Assembly (NCBI GenBank): GCA_963788085.1
Contig: CAWBFS010000015.1
Coordinates: 235,058-299,057 of the forward strand
Source of the DNA: AP-15 sp963788085
GTDB lineage: Bacteria > Pseudomonadota > Alphaproteobacteria > ATCC43930 > CGMCC-115725
Length of the DNA stretch: 64,000 bases
Direction: 5' to 3'
Positions 54,965-64,000 of the stretch are shown piece by piece. The translations under genes and the position numbers were made by a program. The stretch's first letter is position 1. Each line of letters begins with the position of its first letter. The notes under the pieces were generated by a model, which was not told where the DNA came from, made no database searches, and saw only the letters and a program-made list of their open reading frames with translations.

Positions 54965-56753
54965 CGCCGGGCGGCTGATCCCCGGGAGAGGAAGCCTTCG
55001 CGGGCGGATTCTGGGGGGCTTCATCCCCAGGAAACTTATCCTCCTCGGCCCGATCCGCGATGGACCGGCGCGGCTCTCGTCGAATCGCCCAGCGCACGGT
55101 GACGCCGCCGGGTGGCACGGTCCCGCTCAGTACAACCTGCTGCGTCCTCCTCGCCTCGCCGGAGCCGAGATAGATGCTTTCGCCGAGGCCGATCTCGCCG
55201 CCGGCGGCGCGCAGCCGCCACACGATGCCGCTCGGCATTCGCAGCAGCGCTGCACTGCCGTCCCGGACCAGCCCAGCCTGAACCGAGGGATGCAGGTGGA
55301 AGCGAACCGCAAAGGCCGCCCCGGGAAGCCCGGTCAGCCGGTCCTCCCCGCGCAAATCCTCGCCGTCCGCGGAAAGGAAGAGCTGGCGTGCATAGATCAG
55401 TCCGAAACGCTCTCGGTAGCCGTCATGCGTCGCGGAGATCCATTGCTGACCCTCGTGCTCGGCTCGCTCGCGAGCGACCGAGGTCGGGCTGCGGCCGAGC
55501 GTTCCGTCCGCTCGGATCTCGACCGAGTTGGTATCGGCGACGACCATGACCGAGTGTGCGGCGCTCGCCCGCGCGACCCGCCACCAATTCGGTTTCGGGC
55601 CCCGATAGGCACCACAGTTGACGATGATCCGCTCGCGCTCGTGGCTCAACTCGAAAGACAAGGGGCCGGCATGGGCGTGGTCGTCGAAGCCGCGCGGTGG
55701 CGGCTTCCCGGTGTCGATCAGAACGAGGCTCTTGAAGGCCTGCAGCCGGTCGAAGCCGATGTCGGGCGCATGCGACGGCGCGCGCCCCTTGGCCTCGGAC
55801 CGTGTCAGAACGAGGTCGATAAGAACCCCGTCTTCCTCGAGCGAATCGTTGAACAGCGCCAGCCGGCGGTCGCCATGGCGAAAAAAGCGCAGCATCGGTG
55901 CCATTCGCTCGATGGCATCTTTGAGCGCGGCCGGGACTTCGATCTGCGCCGACCGCAACACCGCGCGCGTATCGATCAAATCCTGCAGCACCTGCAGTTG
56001 CAGAGACGGGCTGCGCGATAGGTGCCCTCCATCGGGGAGGATCTGAACCGACAACTCGCGCTCGAGGCTCCTGAGCACTCTCGCTAAGCGCGGCTCGAAA
56101 CCGCCGAGCGCCGCCATGCCGGCGATCAGGCCTTTGAGCGCCCGCACCCGGCCCGCGCCGGCGGCCTCCCAGGACGCGGTTCGCGCCAGGTGGCGGAGCT
56201 GGGCGATGAGGCTCGTCAACATCGCCCGGCGCAGCGGATCGTCCTGGTCGCGCTTCACGATCTCGTCGAAATGCGCAATCCAGGCAAAGACCCGTGTTGC
56301 CAGCACGTCCGACCGCCATCCGATACCGTTCCAACCGGTATTCTCATCGATCCAGCTTCGCACCAGATCGCGTGTTGTTTCGCGCCCGCCGCTGCCCGCC
56401 GCGGCAACATCGGCGATCCATCCGAAGCCGTGCCATGCGGCGAGCCATTCCTGCCCCGCCGAGGGCGGAGACCAGCGCGGCGCCGGGGCGCGGACAAGCT
56501 CGCCGGCGAGTTCTATCTCACCGGCGGCAATCGCCGTGCCGCGCTTGGCGTCACCCGGCCAGCGCTGCGCGATCCTAAGTTTGAGGTCGGCGGGAACCCG
56601 TCCTATCAGGGTATGCCGATAGAGCGGACCCGCGGCGAGCGCCTGGAGGGCGTCGCGGCGCAGCCGAGTCAACAGCCCGGGCGAATCGGAGCCAAGGCGA
56701 CGTCCGGCAATCGGTGGCCTACCTTTTCCGCCTCCGCTCGCGGCTGCCGTCAT
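54957..56753 (-). CDS. heparinase II/III-family protein
   Basis: About 598 residues from ATG 56753 (alternative start 56867). Alpha-helical toroid with WHGFGWIADVAAAG ... NGIGWRSDVLATRVFAWIAHFDEI and a C-terminal beta domain with PLSFELSHERERIIVNCGAYRG ... SAAHSVMVVADTNSVEI, the heparinase II/III core. In alphaproteobacteria this gene type sits between rsmB and purH with unknown role, probably in surface polysaccharide turnover, which agrees with the GT4 partner gene. Confidence 0.86.
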   Translation of the reverse strand: MTAAASGGGKGRPPIAGRRLGSDSPGLLTRLRRDALQALAAGPLYRHTLIGRVPADLKLRIAQRWPGDAKRGTAIAAGEIELAGELVRAPAPRWSPPSAGQEWLAAWHGFGWIADVAAAGSGGRETTRDLVRSWIDENTGWNGIGWRSDVLATRVFAWIAHFDEIVKRDQDDPLRRAMLTSLIAQLRHLARTASWEAAGAGRVRALKGLIAGMAALGGFEPRLARVLRSLERELSVQILPDGGHLSRSPSLQLQVLQDLIDTRAVLRSAQIEVPAALKDAIERMAPMLRFFRHGDRRLALFNDSLEEDGVLIDLVLTRSEAKGRAPSHAPDIGFDRLQAFKSLVLIDTGKPPPRGFDDHAHAGPLSFELSHERERIIVNCGAYRGPKPNWWRVARASAAHSVMVVADTNSVEIRADGTLGRSPTSVARERAEHEGQQWISATHDGYRERFGLIYARQLFLSADGEDLRGEDRLTGLPGAAFAVRFHLHPSVQAGLVRDGSAALLRMPSGIVWRLRAAGGEIGLGESIYLGSGEARRTQQVVLSGTVPPGGVTVRWAIRREPRRSIADRAEEDKFPGDEAPQNPPAKASSPGDQPPGDG

Positions 56754-56941
56754 CCGGCCGTCCCTCGCTGCCCAGCCTGGGCCGGCCGGGCCGGAGGCCG
56801 GTCGCAAAAGCCTTGCCGGAGACGAAACCCCATGTGGTTTCGTAACAAGGAAAGCCACCCGCCGCAAGCCGCAGCCGCCGAGCGCACGGGCAGGTAGAGC
56901 AGTTGGCGGAGCCGTGAGTCTGGGGCTGCGGGCGAATTCGT

Positions 56942-58237
56942 TTAGGCGCTGCGCTTTACCAGCCGAGCGCAGTAGAAGCCGTCGATGCCGTCATATTGGC
57001 CGAAATGGCAGGGCAAAGTTCGCAGATCTCCCTCCGGGGTAATCCATTCGGGATTCTCGCCGACCTCGTCGGGTCGGATCTCGCGCCGCTCGACCGGTAC
57101 GCCGGCGTAGAGCAGAGATTCGATGCGTTCCAGCCCTTCTTCCGGCTCCAGCGAACAAGTGCAGTAGACCAAAGTGCCCCCGGGCTCGAGCATGTCGACG
57201 GCCGCCCGCAACAAATTCTCCTGAACCGCCGAAAGCCGCGCGACATCCTCGGGCACTTTAAGATGCGGCACGTCGGGGTGGCGGCGGATCGCGCCGGTCG
57301 TACTGCACGGCGCGTCCAGCAGCACCGCCTCGACCGGATGCGGCGGACGCCAAGTCAAGGCATCGGCCCCGACCGCGTCGACCGGCAAGTCGAGCCGCTG
57401 CAGGTTAGCGACGAGCCGATCGAGACGGCGGGTTGAGCGGTCGACCGCCGTCACGCGAGCACCGGCGGTCGCGAGCTGCGCGGTCTTGCCGCCAGGTGCG
57501 GCACACAGATCGATCACCTCGCGTCCGGCAATATCGCCGAACAGTCGCGCCGGCAGCGCCGCGGCCGCATCCTGGACCCACCAGGCGCCCTCGGCATAAC
57601 CGGGCAGGGTCGCGAGGGCGCCGCCCGCCGCCCGGCGCAAGGTCCCGGTCGGCAACAGGACCCCGTCGAGCGCGGCGCACCAGGTCTCGGCATCGTCGCG
57701 CAATGTCAGATCGAGGGGCGCCTCCTTCAAATGTGCGGTAGCGATCGCCCGAGCGGTCGGTTCACCGTAGGTCCTCTTCCATGACCACCACAGCCAATCC
57801 GGCGTGTTGAGTCGCGGGGCATCCTGCTCCTCGACACGAGCGGCGCCTTCAACGCTCAACCGCCGCAACACGGCGTTGACCAGCCCCTTATGCGACACAA
57901 ACCCGCAGCTTTGCGCGATATCGACGCTGGTCGCCACCGCAGCATGCGGCGGGGTGCGCAAGAACAGCAGTTGCGCGACGCCAAGCCTCAAGATGTCCTG
58001 CACGATCGCCGCGCGAGGCGCCAGCGGCATGTTGAGGCAATCGGCGATCAACGCATCGATCTGGCCGAGCCGGCGCAGCACCGTCGCAACCAGGAGACGT
58101 GCAAAGGCGCGGTCGCGGCCGGACAGCTGATGCATCGCTGAGCTGTCTTCGATCGCATCATCGAGCGGTCGCTTGCGGCGGAGCACCGCACCGATCAGGT
58201 CGAGCGCAACATGGCGCGCGGTCACCGCTTCGGGCAT
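56942..58237 (-). CDS. rsmB: 16S rRNA (cytosine967-C5)-methyltransferase
   Basis: 431 residues. N-terminal NusB-like RNA-binding domain (about 1-140) and class I methyltransferase: motif I DLCAAPGGKTAQLA, motif IV DAPCSTTGAIRRHPD with Cys, and motif VI YCTCSLEPEEG with the catalytic Cys. Starts at ATG 58237 (MPEAVTARHVALDLI); the longer frame adds 41 residues without similarity. Upstream of the heparinase gene in the same direction. Confidence 0.94.
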   Translation of the reverse strand: MPEAVTARHVALDLIGAVLRRKRPLDDAIEDSSAMHQLSGRDRAFARLLVATVLRRLGQIDALIADCLNMPLAPRAAIVQDILRLGVAQLLFLRTPPHAAVATSVDIAQSCGFVSHKGLVNAVLRRLSVEGAARVEEQDAPRLNTPDWLWWSWKRTYGEPTARAIATAHLKEAPLDLTLRDDAETWCAALDGVLLPTGTLRRAAGGALATLPGYAEGAWWVQDAAAALPARLFGDIAGREVIDLCAAPGGKTAQLATAGARVTAVDRSTRRLDRLVANLQRLDLPVDAVGADALTWRPPHPVEAVLLDAPCSTTGAIRRHPDVPHLKVPEDVARLSAVQENLLRAAVDMLEPGGTLVYCTCSLEPEEGLERIESLLYAGVPVERREIRPDEVGENPEWITPEGDLRTLPCHFGQYDGIDGFYCARLVKRSA

Positions 58238-58470
58238 CAAAGTTCTGATAAAGCCATTTACCGGGTGACACCCGATCAGACGATGTTGCTCGCTCGAACG
58301 CCTCGTTTCAATCTTTGTTCCCGCGCTCGGAAACAAACCTCGAATGCGTGCGTCCCACACGGGGCTTTTGTTTCGGGCGCTCGGATAAAGCGTTATTTGA
58401 GGAACGGCGTTGCTTTTTATTCGGTTGTTCGGCCTAACTCTGCGAAATGAATTTCGAATCGGGGAGGAAA

Positions 58471-59322
58471 ATGAGTTGCTTCTTCGGCGCGCGCTTGTCG
58501 GAAGCGGGCGGCGTCACGATCACCGGTCTCGATCTCTCGAGACCGCTGCCGCCGAGCCGGCGGGAGCAGATCCGAGAGGCGTTTCGCGTCCATCACGTTG
58601 TGGTGTTCCCCGAACAGGTGCTGAGCCGGGAACAGCAATTCGAGTTTATCGCCAATTTCGGGGAGATCGAGCGCCACGGCGTGCGAAACGCACAGACAAA
58701 GCGTTATGCCGCCGCTCACGTGATCTCGAATCTCGATAGTTGCGGCAATCCTGTAGACCGGTCCGCGTCGCCGGTCAGCAACTACCGCTGGCACACCGAC
58801 AAAGCTTACTACCCGGTGCCGCCGATGTTGACCGCGCTCTATGCGGTCGAAATGCCGCCGCGCGGCGGCGACACGGAATTTGCCAACACCGCCATGGGCT
58901 ATGCCGCGCTGGCCGAGGCGACGAAACATCGGATCGAGGGATTGCGGGTGGTGTTCTATTGGGGAGCAGGCGCCCGCAAACCGGAGGGAATCCCGCGTTC
59001 GTCGGCGGATTTGCGCGAACACCCGCCCGTCGACCATCCACTCGTGCGTACCCATCCGGAGACCGGCAGGAAGGCGCTCTATCTCGGCAATCATGCCTCG
59101 CACATCCTCGGGATGCCCGAAGCGGAGGGAAGGGCGCTCCTCGACGAACTGCTGGAACACACGACGAAGCCGCAATTCGTCTATACCCACCGCTGGCGCA
59201 TCGGCGATCTGGTGATGTGGGACAATCGCTGCCTCCTTCACCGCGCCGTCGCCAATTACGAAATCGGCCGATATCGGCGCGTCCTACACCGCAGCGTGGT
59301 TCGCGGAACGGTGCCGGTATAA
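58471..59322 (+). CDS. TauD/TfdA-type Fe(II)/2-oxoglutarate dioxygenase
   Basis: 283 residues. HxD iron motif His108-x-Asp110 in YRWHTDKAYY and the distal His in RCLLHRAV near 252, with the 2-oxoglutarate Arg region RRVLHRSVVRG. Start at ATG 58471 after a strong GGGGAGG; an in-frame ATG 24 bp upstream lacks such a site. Family members attack sulfonates, aryloxyacetates or other small acids; substrate unknown here. The MFS gene follows, 31 bp downstream. Confidence 0.87.
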   Translation: MSCFFGARLSEAGGVTITGLDLSRPLPPSRREQIREAFRVHHVVVFPEQVLSREQQFEFIANFGEIERHGVRNAQTKRYAAAHVISNLDSCGNPVDRSASPVSNYRWHTDKAYYPVPPMLTALYAVEMPPRGGDTEFANTAMGYAALAEATKHRIEGLRVVFYWGAGARKPEGIPRSSADLREHPPVDHPLVRTHPETGRKALYLGNHASHILGMPEAEGRALLDELLEHTTKPQFVYTHRWRIGDLVMWDNRCLLHRAVANYEIGRYRRVLHRSVVRGTVPV

Positions 59323-59353
59323 GTCCTTCGGCTGACGCTCGCCGGACCCGTTG

Positions 59354-60577
59354 ATGAGCTCCCGGGCACCCCTCGGCCTTCTGGTCGCGGTGGCCGCGAT
59401 CGCGCCGGCCGCGCTGCACATGCCGGTGCCGTCGCTGCCGCTGCTGGCCAAGGTATTTGCGGCCCCCGCCGGAACGGTCCAGCTGGTATTGACGCTCTTT
59501 CTCGCCGGCATCGCCGTCGGGCAGCTCGTCTATGGTCCTGTCTCCGATCGCTTCGGGCGACGCCCTGTACTTATCGCCGGGCTCGCCCTGTTCCTTGCCG
59601 GGACGGTGGTGTGCGGGCTCGCCTGGTCGTTGCCGATGCTGATCGTCGGCCGCGTGATCGAGGCCTGCGGCGGGTGCGCCGGCATGGTGCTGGGCCGGGC
59701 GATCGTGCGCGACCTGTTCGACCGCGAGCGCTCGGCGAGCGCCATTGCGACGATCGCGATGGCGATGAGCCTGGCACCTTCGATATCGCCGGCGATCGGC
59801 GCATACTTGGCCCAATGGGTCGGCTGGCGCGCCGATTTCGCGCTTCTCGGCGCGCTCGGTGCGGCGGTGCTGGTCCTGACGGCGGCGCGTCTCGAAGAAA
59901 CCCATCGCAATCCCGCGCCGGCCAATCTGGCAGCCATGGCCCGGTCCTTCGTGCTGCTGCTGCGTTCCCCGCCCTTTCTCGGCTTTGCGTTGACGACCGC
60001 CTTCACCAGCGCCTCGTGGTTTACGTTCTTGGCGAGCGCGCCTTACCTGTTGTCGGAGGTGCTGTACGAGCCGCCGAGCACCTACGGGTTGATGATCCTG
60101 CTGCCAATGGCAGCCTATATCCTCGGCAATGCCGGCGTCGCGCGCTTGTCCGTCGCCGTCGGCAGCTCCCGTCTTCTGATCGCCGGCCTGATGCTGTCTC
60201 TCGCCTCGGGTGCAATGCTCGCGGTGTGGTGTCTCGTCGAGCTGACGCCCTGGGCGTTGTTCGTGCCGATGGCGATCAGCTCCGTCGGCAATGGTCTGAG
60301 CCAACCTCCGGCGATTGCGGCTGGCCTCAGCGTCCATCCGCGCATTGCCGGCGCTGCTTCCGGGCTGCTGGGGTTCTTGCAGATGATGATCGCGGCACTC
60401 GGCACATTGCTGATCGGCCAACTGCCGCAACACAGCGCTCTGTGGATGGTTATCGTCGTCGTCGCATCCCTGGCGCTCGCCCTTGTGTTCGGCCTCCTCG
60501 CCCTGCGTCGGCCCGGCGCAGCCCCACACCCGGCTCGCTCCGCGCGGCTTAGTCCGGAGGCCGCGAAGCGATCCTGA
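59354..60577 (+). CDS. Bcr/CflA-type MFS multidrug efflux transporter
   Basis: 407 residues, 12 predicted membrane helices. Cytoplasmic loop motif YGPVSDRFGRRPVL between TM2 and TM3 is the MFS signature; VGRVIEACGGCAGMVLGRAIVRDLF is characteristic of the Bcr/CflA branch. ATG at 59354 follows TTG; adjacent to the TauD-like gene, with which it may form an operon. The basic C-terminal tail (PHPARSARLSPEAAKRS) may derive from intergenic repeat. Confidence 0.87.
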   Translation: MSSRAPLGLLVAVAAIAPAALHMPVPSLPLLAKVFAAPAGTVQLVLTLFLAGIAVGQLVYGPVSDRFGRRPVLIAGLALFLAGTVVCGLAWSLPMLIVGRVIEACGGCAGMVLGRAIVRDLFDRERSASAIATIAMAMSLAPSISPAIGAYLAQWVGWRADFALLGALGAAVLVLTAARLEETHRNPAPANLAAMARSFVLLLRSPPFLGFALTTAFTSASWFTFLASAPYLLSEVLYEPPSTYGLMILLPMAAYILGNAGVARLSVAVGSSRLLIAGLMLSLASGAMLAVWCLVELTPWALFVPMAISSVGNGLSQPPAIAAGLSVHPRIAGAASGLLGFLQMMIAALGTLLIGQLPQHSALWMVIVVVASLALALVFGLLALRRPGAAPHPARSARLSPEAAKRS

Positions 60578-61142
60578 AAACCCCAATTCGCGTTTCTGGA
60601 TCGTCGATGCGCGCAGCCCTCTCCTCGCCATCGCCTGTTTTACCTGTTTTATCAGGTTGAGATCAGGTATCGCCAACTCCCATCAAAATAAACCTTCCAA
60701 AATAACCTTGGCAGACCGCAGCCGCCGACACCGACGAAATTACCATGCGATTGTGGCAACCACATGGTGGATCGGCCTTCACCGGGCGATGGCAGCGTCG
60801 GAGCCCCAAGCCGGACGCCTCAGGAGGGCTCGGGGGTCTCGTTGAGCGTCGGCAATGGGTGGAAAGCCGACCTTCGCTCGCTGCGGAGTGGGCCTGTCTT
60901 TATCTTGACTTCCCGCGGCAAGGGGCCGCCCTCGGATCGATTGGACGAGTCTCGGAGCCAGCCGATGTCGTCCCGCTAAAGTCGCGAGAGAGGCCAATAC
61001 TGCCAGCTTTTCCGCATCCCGGCCGAAGCGGATCGCTATGATCACGCGGCGATGCCGGAGGCTCTGAAGTGCTCGGGCTTGCTTCAGTGGCCCGTCGGCT
61101 CTCGATCCTTCCATTGGCTGGAGAACCGTAGCAGCTGGTATT
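60578..61142. other. 565-bp gap without a recognisable gene
   Basis: Short open frames exist on both strands but none has family-like composition or a plausible ribosome site. A small inverted repeat acctg/caggt lies at 60642-60657 just after the MFS gene and could terminate it. The part around 60830-60920 looks like decayed dispersed sequence. Confidence 0.4.
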
Positions 61143-61458
61143 TTATTCTCGAACGAAGATGTGAGACTTTATCTTCCACTCTCCGTCCGACTGACGCTCA
61201 AGCAGCCTCACCGTGCTGCCGCTAATAGGTCTCGCCTCCTTATTCACCACTAATGTCGCAGTGAAATGGGAAGTGACATAGGCGAAGTTTCCTAGAGCTA
61301 CCACATTAACCAACTCAAGCTTATGATTTTGAATACTTCTTCCGCGCCCTGCAAAGAAATCGCGGATTGCCGTCGGGCCGGTGACCGGCTGCGCGCCAGA
61401 CGGCATCAAACTGGCATCCGAGGTGTACATTGGTAATAAGGCATTGAAGTCCGCGCTG

Positions 61459-62866
61459 GAGCTATCGCCGAATTCTTGGTGATGGCCTGAGGGATCAGGC
61501 GGCGGCTTGGGCTTGAGGCGCGGCAGAATTGCCGATCACCTCGATCCCGTCAGTGAACCTGATACCCTGGATCAGTTTTGGCAACTGGTTGTGGCCGTCG
61601 ATGCGGCGCCAATTCTTTTGGGCGCCTTCGACCAGCTTGAAGACCATGGCGAGCGCCGTCTTGTTCGATAGACAGCCTTTTGACCGGATGGTGCGGTGCC
61701 GGACGGTTGCAAAGGTGCTTTCAATGGGGTTCGTCGTTCGTAAGTGCTTCCAGTGCTCGGCCGGAAAGTCGTAGAACGCCAGCAGCGCATCGCGGTCCTT
61801 GATCAGGCAATCGGTCGCTCTCTTGTATTTGACCTGATAGGTTTCGACAAAGGCTTCCAATGCCTTAACGGCATCCTTCTTGGTCTCCGCCATCCAGATC
61901 TCCTGCAGCGAACGCTTGGCCTTGGTGTGCAGGCTCTTCGGCATCTTGTTCAAGATGTTCGCGGTCTTGTGCACCCAACAGCGTTGCTCGCGGGTTGTCG
62001 GCCACACCTCGCCGAGCGCCTTCCAGAACCCGAGCGCGCCGTCGGCGACCGCAATCTGCGGCGCCGTTGTCAGCCCGCGACGCTTCAAATCGAGCAGCAG
62101 ATCGCGCCAGGATTGTGAGCTCTCGCGCATGCCATCGGTGAAGCCGACAAGTTCCTTCCTGCCTTCAGGCGTCGCGCCGATGATGACCAGAATGCACTGC
62201 GCCTGCTCCTCGAGCCGAGCCTCCAAATGGATGCCGTCGGCCCAGCAGTAGACGTAGCGCTTTGCTGACAGATCGCGCTTCTGCCAGCGCGTATGCTCCT
62301 CGGTCCACGCCTCCTTGAGGCGGGCGATGGTCGAGGCCGATAGACCGCTCGCTTCCTTGCCGACGAGGGCCGCCAGCGCTTCCTCGAAGTCGCCGCTAGA
62401 GATGCCCTTCAGGTATAGGACAGGGATCAGCACCTCAAGGCTCTTCGATCGCCGCGCGTACGGCGGCACGATCGAGGGCGAGTACCGGATGCGCTCGCCC
62501 TCGGCAGCTTCGCGGTCGCGTACCCGCGGCTGGCGAACGGCGACCGGCCCGATGCCGGTCATGATCTCGCGTTGCGGAAGATGGCCGTGGCGGACGACCC
62601 GCTGCTGGCCCGTCTCGGTCTTGAGATCGGCATGGGTTGCGAGAAACTCAGCAACCTCCGCCTCGACCGCCTGGGTCAGCAGCGCTCGCGCCCCATTGCG
62701 CAGGATCTCGGTCAGGGAATCGGTAAAGGCCCCTGGCTGGGCGAGCTTGATCACTTGACTGTCGGACACGGCGTATCACTCCTTCATTGGAGAAGTGGAG
62801 CGTTGAACACCACCACGATACGCCGCCTTACCACGTCACGCCGTCACCAACTTCCGGCGATAGCTC
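61459..62866. mobile_element. IS256-family insertion sequence with 9-bp target duplication
   Basis: 1408 bp. Inverted ends gagctatcgccg...ttggtgatggc (from 61459) and gagctatcgccgg...ttggtgacggc (inward from 62866). Flanked by tccgcgctg at 61450-61458 and 62867-62875, a duplication size normal for IS256. One intact transposase gene; inserted in the SnoaL-like gene, whose frame is exactly restored by its removal. Confidence 0.93.
61495..62769 (-). CDS. IS256-family transposase
   Basis: 424 residues, Transposase_mut family. DDE core: YCWADGIHLEARLEE (first Asp), IAVADGALGFWKALGEVWP (second Asp), LRTTNPIESTFATVRHRTIRSKGCLS (Glu) with the preceding C/H region EQRCWVHKTANILNKMP. Frame is open and N-terminus normal (MSDSQVIKLAQPGAFTDSL). 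Likely active. Confidence 0.94.
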   Translation of the reverse strand: MSDSQVIKLAQPGAFTDSLTEILRNGARALLTQAVEAEVAEFLATHADLKTETGQQRVVRHGHLPQREIMTGIGPVAVRQPRVRDREAAEGERIRYSPSIVPPYARRSKSLEVLIPVLYLKGISSGDFEEALAALVGKEASGLSASTIARLKEAWTEEHTRWQKRDLSAKRYVYCWADGIHLEARLEEQAQCILVIIGATPEGRKELVGFTDGMRESSQSWRDLLLDLKRRGLTTAPQIAVADGALGFWKALGEVWPTTREQRCWVHKTANILNKMPKSLHTKAKRSLQEIWMAETKKDAVKALEAFVETYQVKYKRATDCLIKDRDALLAFYDFPAEHWKHLRTTNPIESTFATVRHRTIRSKGCLSNKTALAMVFKLVEGAQKNWRRIDGHNQLPKLIQGIRFTDGIEVIGNSAAPQAQAAA

Positions 62867-63076
62867 TCCGCGCTGTTAATCGCAGCATCCCATCGGGCGT
62901 TCATCGACGCCATTTCATTTGAAAGCGGATCTGCTAACGCCCCAGTGACACAAGTCATGACCAGGACGAGAGCGAATGAAACTAGTGAAGTGCGGCTCAC
63001 GTTTACCCCCAATAGATGTGGTAAGCGCCCGCTGGCGCATCCGGATGGCTTTTCGCCAATCCTCGACACCATGACT

Positions 63077-63095
63077 AGTGCAGATTCTGGACTAA
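63077..63095. promoter_or_regulatory. candidate HxlR operator upstream of the SnoaL-like gene
   Basis: tagtgcag-att-ctggacta matches the site at 63846-63864 in 17 of 19 bases. It lies 77 bp upstream of the GTG start at 63000. A paired copy in front of the neighbouring regulator suggests one protein binds both. Confidence 0.6.
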
Positions 63096-63130
63096 GCAGG
63101 ACGCGCGGTTTTGTTCGGAGAGGGAATAAC

Positions 63131-63812
63131 TCAAGACACAGGCAGAGGGCTTTTATCGGCATATTTGCTGAGGGGAAACCAACTCGACATGCCCCTGATA
63201 AGATCTTTTGGCCCATCGATCTCGATCTTGCCGAGTTCGCGTGCGCGCGCTAGAGACAGCTCCCCTATAAAGATCTTTACGAGTGTCAGCAGATCCACGT
63301 AGAGGCTGATGTCGACGTCAAAGCCCGGATCGTCCCAACAGAGATCGACCTCGCCGTCCTTGATGACAAACCACCAGCACCTGAAGTTGTGCGTCGATGA
63401 TTTCCGTATAGAGCACGAGGCCGCTGGGCGGAAGGCTCTCCGGGTTGAACGACCGGCGCATATTCCACATCAGCCTGCCGGCATCGAGTTCGTCGGATGT
63501 GAGCCGGCTGCGGGCCCACCTTTGCCCCCAATGGCCCACTGCGTCGATAATGGGCCCAAGTTCCTCGGCGGCCTGGGTCGGGTGATACTCCCAGTGCCCG
63601 TTGGCGCCGGACCTGCGCGAGACCAGCCCAGCCCATTCCAGCGTCTGGAGGCGCTTGGATAGCAGGGTCGGCGACATCTGCGGGATGCCGCGGCGGAGAT
63701 GGTTAAAATGGCATGAGCCCAAAAGTAACTCGCGAAGAACGAGCAGCGTCCAGCGCTCGGTTAGGATCTCCGCAGCTTTGGCAACGGGACAGAATGATCC
63801 ATAGCCCTTCAT
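63131..63812 (-). pseudogene. HxlR-type regulator with C-terminal SCP2-like domain, one frameshift
   Basis: About 227 residues. The N-terminal winged helix (about 8-105) is HxlR: CPVAKAAEILTERWTLLVLRELLLGSCHFNHLRRGIPQMSPTLLSKRLQTLEWAGLV. The C-terminus, joined by a frameshift near 63375, is WFVIKDGEVDLCWDDPGFDVDISLYVDLL ... LGKIEIDGPKDLIRGMSSWF, an SCP2/sterol-carrier-like ligand domain found in some HxlR regulators. It likely binds a small lipophilic or aldehyde ligand. Two copies of one palindrome flank it, in front of itself and in front of the SnoaL-like gene. Confidence 0.82.
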
Positions 63813-63845
63813 ATTGAAACCTTAGCATCAAGAAAGACGGCGCAG

Positions 63846-63864
63846 TAGTCCAGTTTCTGGACTA
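63846..63864. promoter_or_regulatory. candidate HxlR operator upstream of the regulator itself
   Basis: tagtccag-ttt-ctggacta is a perfect 8-bp inverted repeat with a 3-base spacer, 34 bp upstream of the ATG of the HxlR gene. It is the near-twin of 63077-63095. This would be an autoregulatory site. Confidence 0.65.
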
Positions 63865-64000
63865 TCGCCGTCGTCGCAGGATTTTTCCCGACCATCGTGG
63901 GCCGCGTGCCAAAGAGCGTCTTCGAGCGCTCTGTCGATGTTGCGCGCTACTTACGGCGCGGTGCGTGCAACGAATGGCCGCTTAGGGTCGAAATGCGTCA

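Larger units (their letters stand above)
61143..63000 (-). pseudogene. secreted NTF2/SnoaL-like protein interrupted by IS256
   Basis: Starts at GTG 63000: signal peptide MSRTSLVSFALVLVMTCVTGALA, then DPLSNEMASMNARWDAAINSA up to the IS256 edge. Joining the two sides at the 9-bp duplication gives AAINSA-DFNALLPMYTSDASLMPSG, and the frame runs on through FAYVTSHFTATLVVN and WKIKSHIFVRE to 61143: a full SnoaL-like (DUF4440 type) protein of about 145 residues. A palindrome identical in type to one before the HxlR gene lies 77 bp upstream of its start. Confidence 0.85.

Noticed and set aside
58775..60676. 633-residue minus-strand frame opposite TauD and MFS genes
   Set aside because: Low-complexity Arg/Gln/Gly-rich sequence, antisense to two real genes.
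60779..61114. 111-residue minus-strand frame in the gap before the SnoaL-like gene
   Set aside because: No ribosome site, no family features; likely chance opening in dispersed GC-rich sequence.

Overview
The window is GC-rich DNA from what looks like a free-living alphaproteobacterium. The evidence is an rpsM-rpsK-rpoA-rplQ block without rpsD, an rsmB / heparinase-like / purH neighbourhood, a Tat-type HiPIP, cox-style molybdoenzyme maturation genes and many aromatic-acid catabolic genes. I cannot place it below class level (Rhodospirillales or Hyphomicrobiales are the likely choices).

Layout. 0.2-4.1 kb: a TrpB2-type enzyme, then the S13-S11-RpoA-L17 operon. 4.3-9.1 kb: an orphan VapB-like antitoxin, three amidohydrolase-2 genes (two frameshifted), a coiled-coil protein and a HiPIP. 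9.3-20.9 kb: an insertion-sequence graveyard with an IS1202/ISNCY-like element, IS21, IS701, IS1595, two serine recombinases (one broken), and host genes cut by these elements. For IS21, IS701 and IS1595 the exact ends and target duplications can be read, and removing the elements restores the broken genes. 21.1-30 kb: a catabolic set (dihydroxyphthalate-decarboxylase-like, HD-domain, Asp/Glu-racemase-like, LigB-type dioxygenase, D-aminoacylase, alpha/beta hydrolase, D- and L-2-hydroxyacid dehydrogenases). 30-32.6 kb: L,D-transpeptidase, two paralogous secreted proteins, a VOC protein. 32.6-37 kb: an RND efflux pair. 37-45 kb: mutL, a flavin monooxygenase-like gene, cysteine synthase, a GIY-YIG gene inside a perfect inverted repeat, alaX, sseA, GNAT, a methyltransferase and tRNA-Glu(CTC). 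45.9-52.4 kb: coxD-coxE-xdhC(N)-xdhC(C)-moeA/mocA, then pcaHG. 52.4-60.6 kb: purH, GT4, heparinase-like, rsmB, TauD-like, Bcr/CflA MFS. 61-64 kb: IS256 inside a secreted NTF2-like gene, next to an HxlR-SCP2 regulator with two near-identical operator palindromes.

The most striking property is the density of single-base frameshifts. I count more than 20 between about 5.8 and 41 kb, but only one in the next 20 kb. Core genes (ribosomal proteins, rpoA, mutL, purH, rsmB) are intact. This could be real gene decay together with IS expansion, or unpolished indel errors; the uneven spread and the intact core argue against a purely uniform error rate. All IS ends, target duplications and restored junctions given here were read directly from the bases; family assignments are from memory of the families and were not searched.
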